DNA of 6,410 nucleotides. Origin: Pseudomonadota bacterium (lineage in GTDB: Bacteria; Pseudomonadota; Alphaproteobacteria; Caulobacterales; Aquidulcibacteraceae). The stretch spans positions 1-6,410 of the forward strand of contig JAEYPY010000120.1 in the NCBI GenBank assembly GCA_023410295.1, in the 5' to 3' direction. A program made the position numbers and the translations under genes. Positions 5,524 to 6,410 of this stretch are shown in pieces; positions within the stretch are counted from its first letter, which is position 1; each line of letters begins with the position of its first letter. Below the pieces are notes generated by a model, which did no database searches, was not told the origin of the DNA, and was given only the letters and a program-made list of their open reading frames with translations.

Positions 5524-6410
5524 ATGCCCTCCGCCCCATCAATATCGGTCATCGTCTGCAGCGACGGGCGCGCCGCAGCGCTGGCGAACTTGCACGCCGC
5601 GCTTGCGCATCAACACCACGACCGCTTCGAGATCGTCTACATTATCGGCCCGACCGAGGACGGCGCTTGGGAGGCCGTTGAGCGCTGGGCCGGGCAAGCG
5701 CCACTGAAGTACGGCCGGTGCAGCGAACGCAATCTTTCCATGGCGCGCAATATGGGGCTCGCGCTCGCGGCGGGCGATCTGGTCGCGTTCATTGACGATG
5801 ATGCGCTGCCGGAGCCGGAATGGCTGGTGCAGCTGTCACGCATGTTCGCTGAGCCCCACATCGCCGGCGCCAGCGGGGCCGTGATCGACTTTACTGGAGT
5901 CGATTACCAGTTCCGCTTCTCCGCCGCCGACCGCTTCGGCCGATCGCACCATTTGGACGCTCCTTTCGAAGACGGCGCCTATCCGCTCTCGCCGCTCTTC
6001 CCGCACGCGATGGGCGCTAATTGCATGTTCCGCCGCGAGGCGCTCAGCGAATTGGGGGGCTTCGATGAGGAATATGATTATTACCTCGACGAAACCGACC
6101 TCTGCTGCCGTTTGATCGACGAAGGCTGGACCATCGCGCAGGCCGCCGATGCGCCCGTGCATCACAAGTTTCTGCCGAGCCGCCTTCGTGATGCGCAACG
6201 CGTGCTAATCGCCAAGCATCCAGTGTTGAAGAACAAGCTCTATTATGCGCTGGTCAACAATCGTGGCCACGCGACCATGGACGAGATCATGGCCGATGCA
6301 GCTGCGTTCTTCGCACGCCATCGCGCCGACCTCGAACAATACGTGGCGCGCGGCCAAGCGCCAAAGCTGTCACTAGCTGAATTTGACGCCGACGTTGAAA
6401 AGGCTTGGCG
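5524..6410 (+). CDS. Family 2 glycosyltransferase, 3'-truncated
   Basis: GT-A fold glycosyltransferase of family 2, which transfers a sugar from a nucleotide-sugar donor, usually to lipid-linked or surface polysaccharide at the cytoplasmic face of the membrane. The frame is open from the ATG at 5524 to the window end, 295 codons with no stop. Evidence: N-terminal beta strand ISVIVCSDGR (7-16), SMARNMGLALAAGD (72-85), metal-binding FIDDDALPEPEWL (89-101, Asp91-93), acceptor-side GANCMFRREALSELGGFDE (164-182) and the acidic motif YLDETDLCCRL (187-197), a DETD form of the common EDTDL. The region after 215 is charged and helical, without membrane segments so far. An in-frame TAA at 5512-5514 excludes any start further upstream. 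No Shine-Dalgarno-like purine run precedes the ATG. The acceptor and sugar cannot be told. It probably belongs to a separate unit beginning here. Confidence 0.88.
   Translation, partial: MPSAPSISVIVCSDGRAAALANLHAALAHQHHDRFEIVYIIGPTEDGAWEAVERWAGQAPLKYGRCSERNLSMARNMGLALAAGDLVAFIDDDALPEPEWLVQLSRMFAEPHIAGASGAVIDFTGVDYQFRFSAADRFGRSHHLDAPFEDGAYPLSPLFPHAMGANCMFRREALSELGGFDEEYDYYLDETDLCCRLIDEGWTIAQAADAPVHHKFLPSRLRDAQRVLIAKHPVLKNKLYYALVNNRGHATMDEIMADAAAFFARHRADLEQYVARGQAPKLSLAEFDADVEKAW

Noticed and set aside
5836..6198. - strand open frame (120 codons) opposite the glycosyltransferase
   Set aside because: The + strand frame carries the full set of GT2 motifs, so this is a shadow.

Overview
The window is a 6.4-kb, GC-rich stretch of bacterial chromosome with tightly packed genes. 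Its gene content and codon use fit an alphaproteobacterium, perhaps of the Caulobacterales/Hyphomonadaceae kind; this placement is inference from style, as no rRNA or marker gene is present. It holds six protein genes, two of them cut by the window edges. I see no RNA gene, insertion sequence or CRISPR array.

Left block (1-1987, + strand): the C-terminal part of a 2-oxoacid dehydrogenase E2 acyltransferase is followed after only 2 bases by a class I aspartate/aromatic aminotransferase. The pair looks like the distal end of an operon whose upstream genes (E1, and perhaps E3) lie outside the window.

Centre (1988-2075): an 88-bp gap between convergent genes is filled by degenerate 7-bp repeats in two opposed arms, which can fold into a long imperfect hairpin.

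Middle block (2076-5457): three phenylacetate-catabolism genes. paaG (epoxide isomerase) and paaZ (bifunctional oxepin-CoA hydrolase/semialdehyde dehydrogenase) run on the - strand. paaI (acyl-CoA thioesterase) runs on the + strand. paaG and paaI diverge from a 66-bp region that carries a -10-like box and a palindrome-like TTGGTCGGTCAA element. The ring epoxidase genes paaABCDE, the phenylacetate ligase gene paaK and the beta-oxidation genes are not in the window.

Right edge (5524-6410, + strand): the first 295 codons of a GT-A fold family 2 glycosyltransferase, probably for surface polysaccharide and unrelated to the catabolic genes.

The most interesting reading is functional. The aminotransferase could turn phenylalanine into phenylpyruvate, the dehydrogenase complex could oxidise this directly to phenylacetyl-CoA, and the Paa enzymes would degrade that. 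Such a route would not need phenylacetate or its ligase. This is an inference from gene neighbourhood, not something the sequence proves.
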